From positions 4,278,001-4,342,000 of the forward strand of contig NZ_OZ239981.1 in the NCBI RefSeq assembly GCF_965196975.1: 64,000 nt of DNA, given 5' to 3'. The translations under genes and the position numbers were made by a program. The notes beneath the pieces were generated by a model. It worked only from the letters and a program-made list of their open reading frames with translations, was not told the DNA's origin and searched no databases. The DNA is from Endozoicomonas sp965196975. GTDB lineage: Bacteria; Pseudomonadota; Gammaproteobacteria; Pseudomonadales; Endozoicomonadaceae. Below, in pieces: positions 54,785 to 63,610 of the stretch; positions within the stretch are counted from its first letter, which is position 1; every line of letters begins with the position of its first letter.

Positions 54785-56175
54785 GGGTGCTCTCTCAATT
54801 TGATAACTGACTCATAGGTTAGCTTCAACCTTTCCAGTCATGAACTCAGACCAAAGTTGTTCCCAGCGCCCCTTACTCTGGATCAGTGCTCTTGTTGTCA
54901 AAAGCACTTCCGCTCCTGTTGCTTTCCACCTCATTCCAGAACCACATAATCGTTGCTTTACCAGAGTCTTACAAGCCGCTTCAGTAACTCCTGAACCTAT
55001 TGGCCAATGGCGTTTAAGCGCCTGATGATAATTCATTAACTGGTGATTGTTTGTAAAATAGCTCACAGCTTTGTAGCGCTTCTCTGTCAGTGCGATTGTC
55101 TTTTTCGGGAGCTCGGCTGATTCAATTTCCTGAAGGATTTTTTTGGCTGCTCCACGCTTGTTTTTCAAACTATGTAGCCTGTCTTCAAGCCACTGGTGTC
55201 GCTTCGCCTTACTGGTTGGAAACAGTGCTTCCGCTGCTCCAGCTAAATATTCAGATGCATGATAAAAATCGAGTATCTGCCCAGAGGTATGTTGTTTCAA
55301 ATAACTCCAGTTTTCTCTAGCCCCGTCAGCTACCCCGATGTATGTGGCATTTGGGTAGAGTCGTTTTAGATCTGCAATCTCCTCGTCGAGCTTGCTCATA
55401 AAGCTTTGTTTACCATACTCTGGCGAACTGGCTGTATATATCGTGTGGAGCCTGTCTCCATCTGCAGAATATAGGCTCAATGTCCCACACATGGCTTCCC
55501 TCCAGCCTTCTTCACAAAGCAGCATGCAGGTTCCATCCAGACCAATGGCTATTGTTTCAACAGGCTCTTTTAGTGGAGGAAGGTGGTAGTGAGTGTCTTG
55601 CTGGTCTTCAATTAATGCACCTACTCTGTCCGATAAATGCTTGATATAAGAATTTGAAAGCGTCCTTTGATGGTTGGTCTCAAAATCTTCTTTTACCGCA
55701 GGCGCTGGCATCTGGCTGTATTTCCAGGCGATAGACTTGGCAAATTTGGGGGTAGCTGAACCAATAATACCGGCACGAAGATCAAGTGCTGCCAGAGTAC
55801 TGCCACCTCTGACACCCTGATATACGGAGCGCTCCGAAGGTATACGACCGTATAAGGTTTCATAGTGCTTAAGAACCTTTCCTTTGTAGTTCCACTTCTG
55901 CTGATTAACGACGATAGGTTCTTTATTGGGTGATTCAAATAGCCCCAATAACTCTTTTGTTCCAAGCTGCCCGGCTTCATTGAGTGCACGCTGTAAACTA
56001 TCTTCAAGATTCAGCATGTTGCCTGAATCTATAGAAACTTCAATTTGCAAAACGATGCTTTTGGTAGAGCTGGAAATAACAGAAGCGGGCATGACAGTTA
56101 ACTATTATGAGTGGTGTTCCCATAGTAGCTGTGAAAATAGAGCACTATTGTTTCAATCATTCAGAGAGAGCACCC
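54785..56175 (-). mobile_element. ISKra4-family insertion sequence, copy 4
   Basis: 1391 bp, same ends; duplication AAAGCACT at 54777-54784 and 56176-56183. Inserted in the FAD domain of the monooxygenase gene, in antisense orientation. Confidence 0.93.
54812..56092 (-). CDS. ISKra4-family transposase (copy 4)
   Basis: Complete 426-residue frame, differing from copies 2 and 3 by Leu86 to Ser. Confidence 0.92.
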   Translation of the reverse strand: MPASVISSSTKSIVLQIEVSIDSGNMLNLEDSLQRALNEAGQLGTKELLGLFESPNKEPIVVNQQKWNYKGKVLKHYETLYGRIPSERSVYQGVRGGSTLAALDLRAGIIGSATPKFAKSIAWKYSQMPAPAVKEDFETNHQRTLSNSYIKHLSDRVGALIEDQQDTHYHLPPLKEPVETIAIGLDGTCMLLCEEGWREAMCGTLSLYSADGDRLHTIYTASSPEYGKQSFMSKLDEEIADLKRLYPNATYIGVADGARENWSYLKQHTSGQILDFYHASEYLAGAAEALFPTSKAKRHQWLEDRLHSLKNKRGAAKKILQEIESAELPKKTIALTEKRYKAVSYFTNNHQLMNYHQALKRHWPIGSGVTEAACKTLVKQRLCGSGMRWKATGAEVLLTTRALIQSKGRWEQLWSEFMTGKVEANL

Positions 56176-56884
56176 AAAGCACTTTTACAAATGGCGGATA
56201 ACCCTGAATATGAAGGTGAGGAAATTAAATTCTCAGAACTTTCATCAAGTGATGAAGAATCCGAATTTAAGTCTCATCGAGATTACCAATACCGAGTCCG
56301 TGTGAAATATCAGATTGAAGGACAGACAGAGAGGCTATCCAGCAGCTGGTTTAACTTTTTCCGTTATGGGTATGCTACCTTCAAAGCCATGTTATCTCCT
56401 GTCGATGAAAGAGTCAGAACTCTGGATGATAACAGGCAAGAAGTGACCATCGACTTTTTTATAACCAAAGACGAATACAAAAGCCTACATGGGTATAATT
56501 TGAAAAAAGGCGCAAAGCTATCTGCAAGCAAACTTGCACCATCACTTAAAGAAAAAATAGAAAACTGGATGTCTATCAAAAATAATTTTTGTCAGGAAGC
56601 CGCTATTATAGGTAGTGAAGAGATCACTCCCTATGTACTTTCCTCTTTTCATGCCAGAAAAGTTCAACATGTAACTCCCTCTGGAAAACTCATTTGTATT
56701 GCAGGCGATGCAGCCACATCACTGCCCTACTTCCGTTCTCTGAACAACTTTCTTGTGGTAGGTGCTGAACTGGGGAGAAAGCTTGGTTCTGTAACTAAGG
56801 CAGAATTAAGTAAGGCAGGAAAGGACTATGAATCATATGCTGGAAGAAGAGCTCTGCTGGAAGGATTCAAAGCCAGAGCTAAAA

Positions 56885-58091
56885 TGTAGAAGTTCAGACC
56901 TGACCTGACAGTTACCGATTTTCAAGAAGGTGTCTGTCAGGTTAAATTCAGGCTATGAACTTTTCCTTCCAGATCTCTTTCCCATCAATCAGTGTTTCTA
57001 TCGGCGTTCTCCCGTTGCACTGCTTACCTTGATGGGTACGCTCAGTATTGTAGTGAATTAACCATTCGTCCAGATCTGACTGAATCATCTCAATACTCGT
57101 ATACAGCGTCTTTCTCAATGCAGGTTGATAAAACTCCTGCAGAATCGTTTTATGGAAGCGTTCACAGATTCCATTCGTTTGTGGATGCCGGGTTTTCGTC
57201 TTCGTATGTTCAATGTCGTTCACCGCCAGGTAAAGTTGATAATCGTGTTGATCAGCACGACCACAATACTCTGTACCTCTGTCTGTCAGTATTCTGAGCA
57301 CAGGTAGCTCTTGAGCTTCATAGAATGGCAACACGCGGTCATTGAGCAGGTCTGCAGCCGTAATTGGGGTCTTTGTCTTATAGAGTTTGGCCTGCGCTAC
57401 CTTGGAGTAAGTATCAACATAAGTCTGCTGATAAACGCGGCCAACACCTTTAAAGGTTCCAACATAGAAAGTGTCCTGTGAACCAAGGTAGCCAGGGTGC
57501 GCTGTGTCAATCTCACCACTGGCCTCATCATCCAGCTTCTTGCGCTCAAGTGCCCTGACCTGGGACTCGGTGAGAATGATTCCTTCTCGAGCCACTTTCT
57601 CTTCAAGGGCTTTGAGGCGCAGTTTGAAGCTTCCCAGATCATTTCTTAGCCAGATGCTTCTCACACCGCTGGGAGAGACGAAGATACCTTGCTTGCGAAG
57701 TTCATTGGAAACACGGGCCTGCCCATGGGCAGGATCTTCTACCGCATACTCAAGAACCGCTTTTTCAACAGCGGGGTCTACTCGGTTTTTGAGGTTTGGA
57801 ACTCTTCGGCTTTGATCAAGAAGTGCTTCGACCCCACCTTCATCAACAGCATCCCGGTAACGATAAAATGTATCTCTGGAGACACCCATGGTTTTACAGG
57901 CTTTAGAGATGTTTCCGAGCTCATCTGCAAGGTTCAGTAGCCCGACCTTGTGCTTGATGATTTTCTGGTTGGTGTGAATCATAAGGGTCACCTTTAATGA
58001 TTTAGATTTCAGTGAACTCACCTTCTTTCTAAATCGGTAACCCTTTTCTTTTGATGAGAAGAAAATGTCAGATTAAGTCTGAACTACTCCA
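56885..58091 (-). mobile_element. IS481-family insertion sequence, copy 2
   Basis: 1207 bp, same ends as copy 1; duplication GCTAAAA at 56878-56884 and 58092-58098. It cuts the monooxygenase gene 55 codons before its end and supplies a premature TAG. Confidence 0.93.
56948..58021 (-). CDS. IS481-family transposase (copy 2)
   Basis: 357 residues, identical in protein sequence to copy 1; frame complete. Confidence 0.94.
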   Translation of the reverse strand: MSSLKSKSLKVTLMIHTNQKIIKHKVGLLNLADELGNISKACKTMGVSRDTFYRYRDAVDEGGVEALLDQSRRVPNLKNRVDPAVEKAVLEYAVEDPAHGQARVSNELRKQGIFVSPSGVRSIWLRNDLGSFKLRLKALEEKVAREGIILTESQVRALERKKLDDEASGEIDTAHPGYLGSQDTFYVGTFKGVGRVYQQTYVDTYSKVAQAKLYKTKTPITAADLLNDRVLPFYEAQELPVLRILTDRGTEYCGRADQHDYQLYLAVNDIEHTKTKTRHPQTNGICERFHKTILQEFYQPALRKTLYTSIEMIQSDLDEWLIHYNTERTHQGKQCNGRTPIETLIDGKEIWKEKFIA

Positions 58092-58299
58092 GCTAAAAAC
58101 CTGTTCGTAAACCTATTAAAATTGTTTTTGTGGACCAGTAACTATGCCCCATGGCAAATTAATTTCTGGTCCCAGGCAAAGCTTGATGAAATGCGATCCA
58201 GACTGTTTTCAAGAACAGTTTCACCGAGTCATCATTCTCCAATTCTTGTGAGCGTATAGTTACTTAAAAAATATAGCAATAACAGGTGATCGATAGTCA

Positions 58300-58506
58300 T
58301 TACCTTTTCCAGAATGGCTTAACTATCTCTTGAGAGCGATCTGCTTCTGTTAAGCCAATATCTTTCAATAGCCGCGAATCCATTTCAGCAAGATGTTTGC
58401 GGGACTGGGCTCGCACTTTCCAGGTAATGATCAGTGATTTTAATTTCCTGATTACTTTTTTACTCAAATCAAAATAAGAGAACTCTCCAGCTATAGAAGT
58501 ATCCAT
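58300..58506 (-). CDS. DUF1127-family small protein
   Basis: 68 residues. The C-terminal 40 residues show the YjiS-like DUF1127 pattern (RKHLAEMDSRLLKDIGLTEADRSQEIVKPFW). Small Arg/Lys-rich proteins of this family affect RNA turnover or phosphate and stress metabolism in some bacteria. It is divergent from the LysR gene, 121 bases apart, so it may be the LysR target. Confidence 0.85.
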   Translation of the reverse strand: MDTSIAGEFSYFDLSKKVIRKLKSLIITWKVRAQSRKHLAEMDSRLLKDIGLTEADRSQEIVKPFWKR

Positions 58507-58627
58507 CTTTGTATTTTCCTTCCATAAATGTTGTTGATCTGGGCTTATAAATTAAGGTTGATCTTCACTCCGGACAAACGATATATTTTTTCTCCATTTA
58601 TAAGAAAAACTAATAAATAGGTACGCC

Positions 58628-59608
58628 ATGGCCCGCCCTCCTTCTCTGAAAGGGCTTCGAACCTTTGAAGTCGTTGCACGACATCTCAGCTTTACCCGTG
58701 CAGCAGATGAGCTGAATATTACTCAGGCAGCTGTCAGCCAGCAGATACGGAACCTTGAAGAGGAACTTGGGATACCACTATTTCGAAGGACGACCCGCCA
58801 ACTGCACTTATCCGACAATGGCGAACGGTTGCTTATTCATGTACAGAAAGCGTTCAGGGAGCTGGAAAAAGGCCTTAACAAAGTTCGTACTGATCGTTAC
58901 CACTACCTCAACATATCAGTACTCCCATCCTTCGCCTCACGCTGGCTTATACCCAGGCTGGGTCAATTTTCTCAACAACACCCTGATATCGAAATTCGCT
59001 TATTGCCCTCGCTGGCACTGACGGATTTTTCCAGAGAAGACATTGATCTGGCCATTCGATTTGGTGCGGGCAACTATCCCGGAGTGAGTACTGAGTTCTT
59101 AATGGAAGAAAAGGCGTTTCCAGTATGCAGACCTGATTTCTTTAGTACTGATAATCCAGGAATTCATGAGCTCGATGGAGTGCCACTCCTGCAGGATGCC
59201 GGGGTCGGCGCCATAACATGGCGGGAGTGGCTGGACCAAGCCGGAGGTACTCAGCTTGAGGTACGTTACGGCACACAAATAACAGACGCTGGACTTTTAC
59301 TTGATCTGGCCAGAACGGGTCATGGCGTTGCATTGAGCAGGGCATCACTGGTCAAAGATGATCTGGATAAAGGGTTGTTGATCAAACCTTTTGAGCTGGT
59401 GTTGGAATCCAGCTTTTCCTACTACCTCGTCAGTCGTCCAGACAGTCAATCTGACCCAAGAATACGGGTATTTTCGCATTGGCTTAAACATGCGTGTGAA
59501 GAGTTCAGTACGCTCACACAGAGCTACGTGCAGTATAGGAGTCTGGTCTTAAGGCTTTCTGGGCGTACTTGGGCAACTTATCCACCACCAGATTCCAGGA
59601 CTGGGTAA
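58628..59608 (+). CDS. LysR-family regulator, GcvA-like
   Basis: 326 residues. The N-terminal helix-turn-helix reads LSFTRAADELNITQAAVSQQIRNLEEELG and the opening RPPSLKGLRTFEVVARH is characteristic of the GcvA/AmpR branch. The effector domain (about 90-295) includes SVLPSFASRWLIPRL and DIDLAIRFG. The last 30 residues (from about 296) exceed the family length and are read from DNA that also encodes the convergent YjbR gene. It may regulate the divergent DUF1127 gene. Confidence 0.9.
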   Translation: MARPPSLKGLRTFEVVARHLSFTRAADELNITQAAVSQQIRNLEEELGIPLFRRTTRQLHLSDNGERLLIHVQKAFRELEKGLNKVRTDRYHYLNISVLPSFASRWLIPRLGQFSQQHPDIEIRLLPSLALTDFSREDIDLAIRFGAGNYPGVSTEFLMEEKAFPVCRPDFFSTDNPGIHELDGVPLLQDAGVGAITWREWLDQAGGTQLEVRYGTQITDAGLLLDLARTGHGVALSRASLVKDDLDKGLLIKPFELVLESSFSYYLVSRPDSQSDPRIRVFSHWLKHACEEFSTLTQSYVQYRSLVLRLSGRTWATYPPPDSRTG

Positions 59609-59882
59609 TCAGATCTTGTAACTCTGCTGTTGATAAATGGCAATCGTCACCAAACTCCACCCATCCAGCTCTCGCCAGATGTGGCGCTGGTCGACAACCG
59701 GGTATTCCCGTCATCATCAGAAAAAGGTCATCTGGTAACTTACAGGCCATCTTGCAGCCGTCGTAAAAGATACAGACCATCTTGGTTTTGTGGACACTGT
59801 AAACGTCGACACCACCCCATTTAACATCAAAGCGAATGCCTAACAGTTCATCACACCAGGACTTCAGGGCAGGAATATCCAT
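59514..59882 (-). CDS. MmcQ/YjbR-family protein
   Basis: 122 residues, the usual length. The pattern of a short N-terminal helix followed by KMVCIFYD, KLPDDLFLMMTGIPGC and the C-terminal LITQSWNLVVDKLPKYAQKAL is that of the MmcQ/YjbR DNA-binding-like fold. Function is poorly known. Its 3' end overlaps the LysR gene by 95 bases. Confidence 0.8.
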   Translation of the reverse strand: MDIPALKSWCDELLGIRFDVKWGGVDVYSVHKTKMVCIFYDGCKMACKLPDDLFLMMTGIPGCRPAPHLARAGWVEFGDDCHLSTAELQDLITQSWNLVVDKLPKYAQKALRPDSYTARSSV

Positions 59883-59910
59883 CGTCGTTTTAATCTTGAA
59901 GAGAGTGCCA

Positions 59911-59932
59911 GCTGGCAGCGTTAGCTGCCAGC
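59911..59932. terminator. Hairpin between pntB and the YjbR gene
   Basis: Perfect 9-bp GC-rich stem GCTGGCAGC/GCTGCCAGC with a GTTA loop, 17 bases after the pntB stop. No T-tract, so it may pause or partly terminate the pnt transcript. Confidence 0.5.
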
Positions 59933-59948
59933 CAGGGAGGAAGGATTA

Positions 59949-61349
59949 TCAGAACTGTTTGAGAATCTGTTCAACACTGTCAGTCGCATCACCAAACAGC
60001 ATACGGCTATTCTCACGGAAGAACAGTGGGTTCTGAACACCCGCATAACCGGTGGCCATTGAACGTTTGAATACGATCACTTCTCCAGCTTCCCAGACCC
60101 TCAGTACCGGCATGCCGGCAATTGGGCTATTAGGATCTTCGGCAGCAGCCGGGTTCACAGTGTCGTTTGCACCGATGACCAGTACCGTGTCGGTATCGGC
60201 AAAGTCATCGTTGATTTCATCCATCTCTTCAACGATGTCATAAGGCACTTTCGCCTCTGCCAGCAGTACATTCATATGACCCGGCAGACGACCGGCAACC
60301 GGATGGATACCAAAACGAACCTTGATTCCACGGTCCCGCAGCTTATTGACCAGATCACGAACAGGGTGCTGAGCCTGAGCAACGGCCATGCCATAGCCTG
60401 GGGTGATAATGACACTGGAAGAGTTCTTCAGACGCTCCGCAACTTCTTCTGCGCTGACTTCAGTGTACTCACCCTGATCACCACCTTCGACGATCGTACC
60501 TTCTTCGGTACCAAAGCCACCCAGAATCACCGAAATAAACGAGCGATTCATGGCCGAGCACATCAGGTAAGAGAGGATTGCACCGGAAGAACCAACCATG
60601 GCACCGGTAATGATCAGCAGGTTGTTGCCCAGCATAAAGCCGGTCATGGCCGCCGCCAGACCTGAGTAAGCATTCAGCATGGATACCACGACAGGCATAT
60701 CCGCACCGCCGATGCCCAGCACCAGGGTTACACCAAAAGCAAACGCCAGGATGGTAACCAGCAACAGAGCCAGAATACTGTGCTGCTGTACGTACACAAC
60801 ACCCATCAAAACCGCCAGGGCAAGAATGGCCAGATTGGTCCAGTGCTTTCCAGGCAGTGACACAGGGCGGCTGGAAATCTTGCCATGAAGCTTCAGCGCA
60901 GCCACAACCGAACCACTGAACGTCACCGCACCAATGATAATCCCGATAAAGATTTCGGAGCTGTGAATCAGCTGTTCAGTCGACATGACCAAGTCTTTAA
61001 ACTGGCCCACCAGCGAGTCATTCACTTCCAGCGCACTGGCAAAACCGATCAGAACGGCTGCCAGACCACCAAAGCCGTTCAGAATGGCAACCAGCTGTGG
61101 CATCTCCGTCATCTGAACCTTAATCGCCAGATAAAGACCAACGCCGGCACCAACAATCATGCAGAGAGTGACCAGGGTAACACCGGCAATATGGGCATGA
61201 GCAAGAGTTGCCAGAACCGCAACCACCATACCGGTGATGCCGTATATATTGCCGTTTTTTGCCGTATCCTGTCGGCTAAGCCCGGCAAGGCTCATAACAA
61301 ACATTAATGCAGCGACCAGATAAGCCGCTACCAGTAATCCTTCAGACAT
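59949..61349 (-). CDS. pntB: NAD(P) transhydrogenase subunit beta
   Basis: PntB is the membrane and NADP-binding half of the proton-pumping transhydrogenase, which makes NADPH from NADH. 466 residues: about nine N-terminal membrane helices, then from about residue 290 the NADP-binding domain with VIITPGYGMAVAQAQHPV, KVRFGIHPVAGRLPGHMNVL and VLVIGANDTVNPAA. Its start is 15 bases after the pntA stop. Confidence 0.98.
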   Translation of the reverse strand: MSEGLLVAAYLVAALMFVMSLAGLSRQDTAKNGNIYGITGMVVAVLATLAHAHIAGVTLVTLCMIVGAGVGLYLAIKVQMTEMPQLVAILNGFGGLAAVLIGFASALEVNDSLVGQFKDLVMSTEQLIHSSEIFIGIIIGAVTFSGSVVAALKLHGKISSRPVSLPGKHWTNLAILALAVLMGVVYVQQHSILALLLVTILAFAFGVTLVLGIGGADMPVVVSMLNAYSGLAAAMTGFMLGNNLLIITGAMVGSSGAILSYLMCSAMNRSFISVILGGFGTEEGTIVEGGDQGEYTEVSAEEVAERLKNSSSVIITPGYGMAVAQAQHPVRDLVNKLRDRGIKVRFGIHPVAGRLPGHMNVLLAEAKVPYDIVEEMDEINDDFADTDTVLVIGANDTVNPAAAEDPNSPIAGMPVLRVWEAGEVIVFKRSMATGYAGVQNPLFFRENSRMLFGDATDSVEQILKQF

Positions 61350-61364
61350 TGCGAGCGACTCCTG

Positions 61365-62897
61365 TTAATCCAGACGGAACATCTTGAGCATCCGCTGAGT
61401 AACAGCGAATCCACCAACAATATTGATGACAGCAACCGTGATGGCGATACCCGACAGTGCAAGTACAATATTGTTATCACTGCCCATCTGGACCAGACCT
61501 CCAACAACCACAATGCCACTGATGGCATTCGTGACACTCATCAGCGGCGTATGCAGCGCTGATGTCACATTCCAGATAACGTAATAGCCTACGATGGAAG
61601 CAAGTACGAAAACGGTGAAATGTTCAAGGAAAGCGGTTGGCGCTGAATTGGCAATACAGCCAAACAACACTGCACCTACAGACATCAACAGTGGTTTCAG
61701 CCAGGGCTTGGGTTTTGCCTCTTCTTTCACTGCTTTTTCAGCTACAGGTTCTGGTTTGGCAGCAGGGGCAGCGCTGACTTTAACAGGGGGTGGTGGCCAG
61801 GTGATGCTGCCGTCACGGATAACGGTCAAGCCACGGATAACTTCATCATCGAAGTTGATATCAATCTCTCCATCCTTGTTTGGACAGAGCAGTTTCAGCA
61901 GGTTTACCAGGTTAGTGCCGTACAGTTGAGATGACTGGGTAGGCAGGCGGCTTGGCAGATCTGTATAACCGATAACTTTTACACCATGAGCAACCGTAAT
62001 CTGATCTTTGACGGTGCATGCACAGTTACCACCGGTCTGGGCAGCAAGATCCACAATAACACTGCCAGGCTTCATTGCCTTAACCATGTCTTCGGTGATC
62101 AGCTTTGGTGCCGGTTTGCCAGGAATAAGCGCAGTAGTGATGATGATATCAACTTCTTTGGCCTGTTCCATAAAGAGTGCCATCTCGGCATCAATAAATG
62201 CCTGGCTCATCTCCTTGGCATAGCCATCAGAAGAGTCCTGCTCTTCTTCATAGTCCAGCTCAAGGAACTCGGCCCCCATACTCTCAACCTGCTCTTTTAC
62301 TTCAGGCCGGGTATCGAATGCACGCACGATAGCACCCATGCTGCCCGCTGCACCAAGGGCAGCCAGACCAGCAACTCCGGCACCAATAACCAGTACCTTG
62401 GCGGGTGGAATTTTACCTGCTGCCGTGATCTGACCATTAAAGAAGCGGCCAAACTCATGAGATGCTTCAACCACTGCACGATAACCACCGATATTGGCCA
62501 TCGAACTCAGGGCATCCAGAGACTGGGAGCGAGACAGACGTGGTACGCTGTCCATCGCCAGAATGTTCACATTACGCTGGCTGAGCTTGTTCATCAGCTC
62601 TTCATTCTGGGCAGGCCAGATGAAACTGGCCAGGGTAGCGCCATCTTTCAGCAGTGCAATTTCATCATCAATCGGAGCGTTAACCTTCAAAATAATGTCT
62701 GAATTCCAGACATCATCACGATCAACTATCTGGGCGCCAGCCTGAGTGAATGCTTCATCCTCAAAGCTCGCTTTTACCCCTGCACCTCGTTCAACGACGA
62801 CGTCAAAACCGAGCTTCTGCAATTTACCCACTGTATCGGGCGTTGCAGCAACGCGATTCTCGTTTTCCTGGACCTCTCCAGGGATCCCTATGCGCAT
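61365..62897 (-). CDS. pntA: NAD(P) transhydrogenase subunit alpha
   Basis: PntA binds NAD(H). From ATG 62897 the protein starts MRIGIPGE and has 510 residues, as in E. coli; a GTG three codons upstream is possible but less likely. NAD-binding core VLVIGAGVAGLAALGAAGSMGA and the RQD-loop region (LSRSQSLDALSSMANIGGYR), a Pro/Ala/Lys-rich linker near 370-400 and three or four C-terminal membrane helices. First gene of the pntAB operon. Confidence 0.98.
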   Translation of the reverse strand: MRIGIPGEVQENENRVAATPDTVGKLQKLGFDVVVERGAGVKASFEDEAFTQAGAQIVDRDDVWNSDIILKVNAPIDDEIALLKDGATLASFIWPAQNEELMNKLSQRNVNILAMDSVPRLSRSQSLDALSSMANIGGYRAVVEASHEFGRFFNGQITAAGKIPPAKVLVIGAGVAGLAALGAAGSMGAIVRAFDTRPEVKEQVESMGAEFLELDYEEEQDSSDGYAKEMSQAFIDAEMALFMEQAKEVDIIITTALIPGKPAPKLITEDMVKAMKPGSVIVDLAAQTGGNCACTVKDQITVAHGVKVIGYTDLPSRLPTQSSQLYGTNLVNLLKLLCPNKDGEIDINFDDEVIRGLTVIRDGSITWPPPPVKVSAAPAAKPEPVAEKAVKEEAKPKPWLKPLLMSVGAVLFGCIANSAPTAFLEHFTVFVLASIVGYYVIWNVTSALHTPLMSVTNAISGIVVVGGLVQMGSDNNIVLALSGIAITVAVINIVGGFAVTQRMLKMFRLD

Positions 62898-63610
62898 AAC
62901 GGTCACCTAGCTAGGAAGCTAAATTAATAGTCTTTTCGTTCAGTGCATCAGCACCCAGCGTTCCTGGGCATGACTAAGTAACCATCATGTACTTTTGTCA
63001 TTTCCAGAATGCCGACCCCAATCAAAACTGCAGGAACTTTTACTGTGAAAACGATCGAAATTCTTACCTGATTTGTACGTTGACAAGATCACACGAACCT
63101 GTAACACAGTAGTCAGTACACGACGTCATTCTCACACCAAAAATTCAGGCATATTGAGCTGTTTCATAAGATGGAAACCAGCTACAGGCAGCCTGTCTCA
63201 AAAGCCCTTCTCATAAATCAGGGCACACATAGTAAGTGATTTTTTGACAAAGTGGTAATTAACAACACTTGTCAGTGAGATTACCTATTTACTTTTGCAT
63301 CAAAAATATCAGCAATTTTTCTCAAAAAGGTGGGAAAACACGCAAATAACCAGAAAAAAACCACCAAAACCGGAGTTAATAAAAAAACCAAAAAATGAAT
63401 AAATAACTATTTTTTTTGCATATTACATCGAAAATCAGGCTGATATTCCCACCGCTATGCAGTAAAAACAGTAACCCAGTGTCTCTTAATGTCCTTCTTT
63501 GTTACTTGCTGAAATCCACTCAAAAAAACGACAACTTTCACTCAAAAGTTTGGGCAGCTTCAATGATCCGCAGCTAATCTTCCACAGGAACCATCTAAAA
63601 GGGTTGAGTG
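62898..63610. other. Long AT-rich intergenic region
   Basis: About 710 bases between divergent pntA and the PEBP gene with no supportable gene. It must contain both promoters. Homopolymer A and T runs are common near 63340-63420. Confidence 0.45.

Larger units (their letters stand above)
53712..58259 (+). pseudogene. FAD-dependent monooxygenase (MICAL-like) with N-terminal repeats, broken by two IS elements
   Basis: Removing ISKra4 copy 4 and IS481 copy 2 with their duplications leaves one frame of 645 codons, GTG 53712 to TAG 58257-58259 (644 residues). Residues about 32-211 are 28-residue tandem repeats. From about 217 follows a class A flavin monooxygenase domain: VVFVGMGPNALWSA (FAD GxGxxG), FEKRTEYARNHTVNI (similar to the EKR...RNN region of MICAL proteins), ALVCADGAHSKGRKAL (DG motif) and, beyond the ISKra4 site, CIAGDAATSLPYF (GD motif). 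The last 55 native residues lie after the IS481 element (NLFVNLLKLFLWTSNYAPWQ...). MICAL proteins oxidise actin; whether this one did is unknown. As interrupted it lacks the GD motif and should be inactive. Confidence 0.85.
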
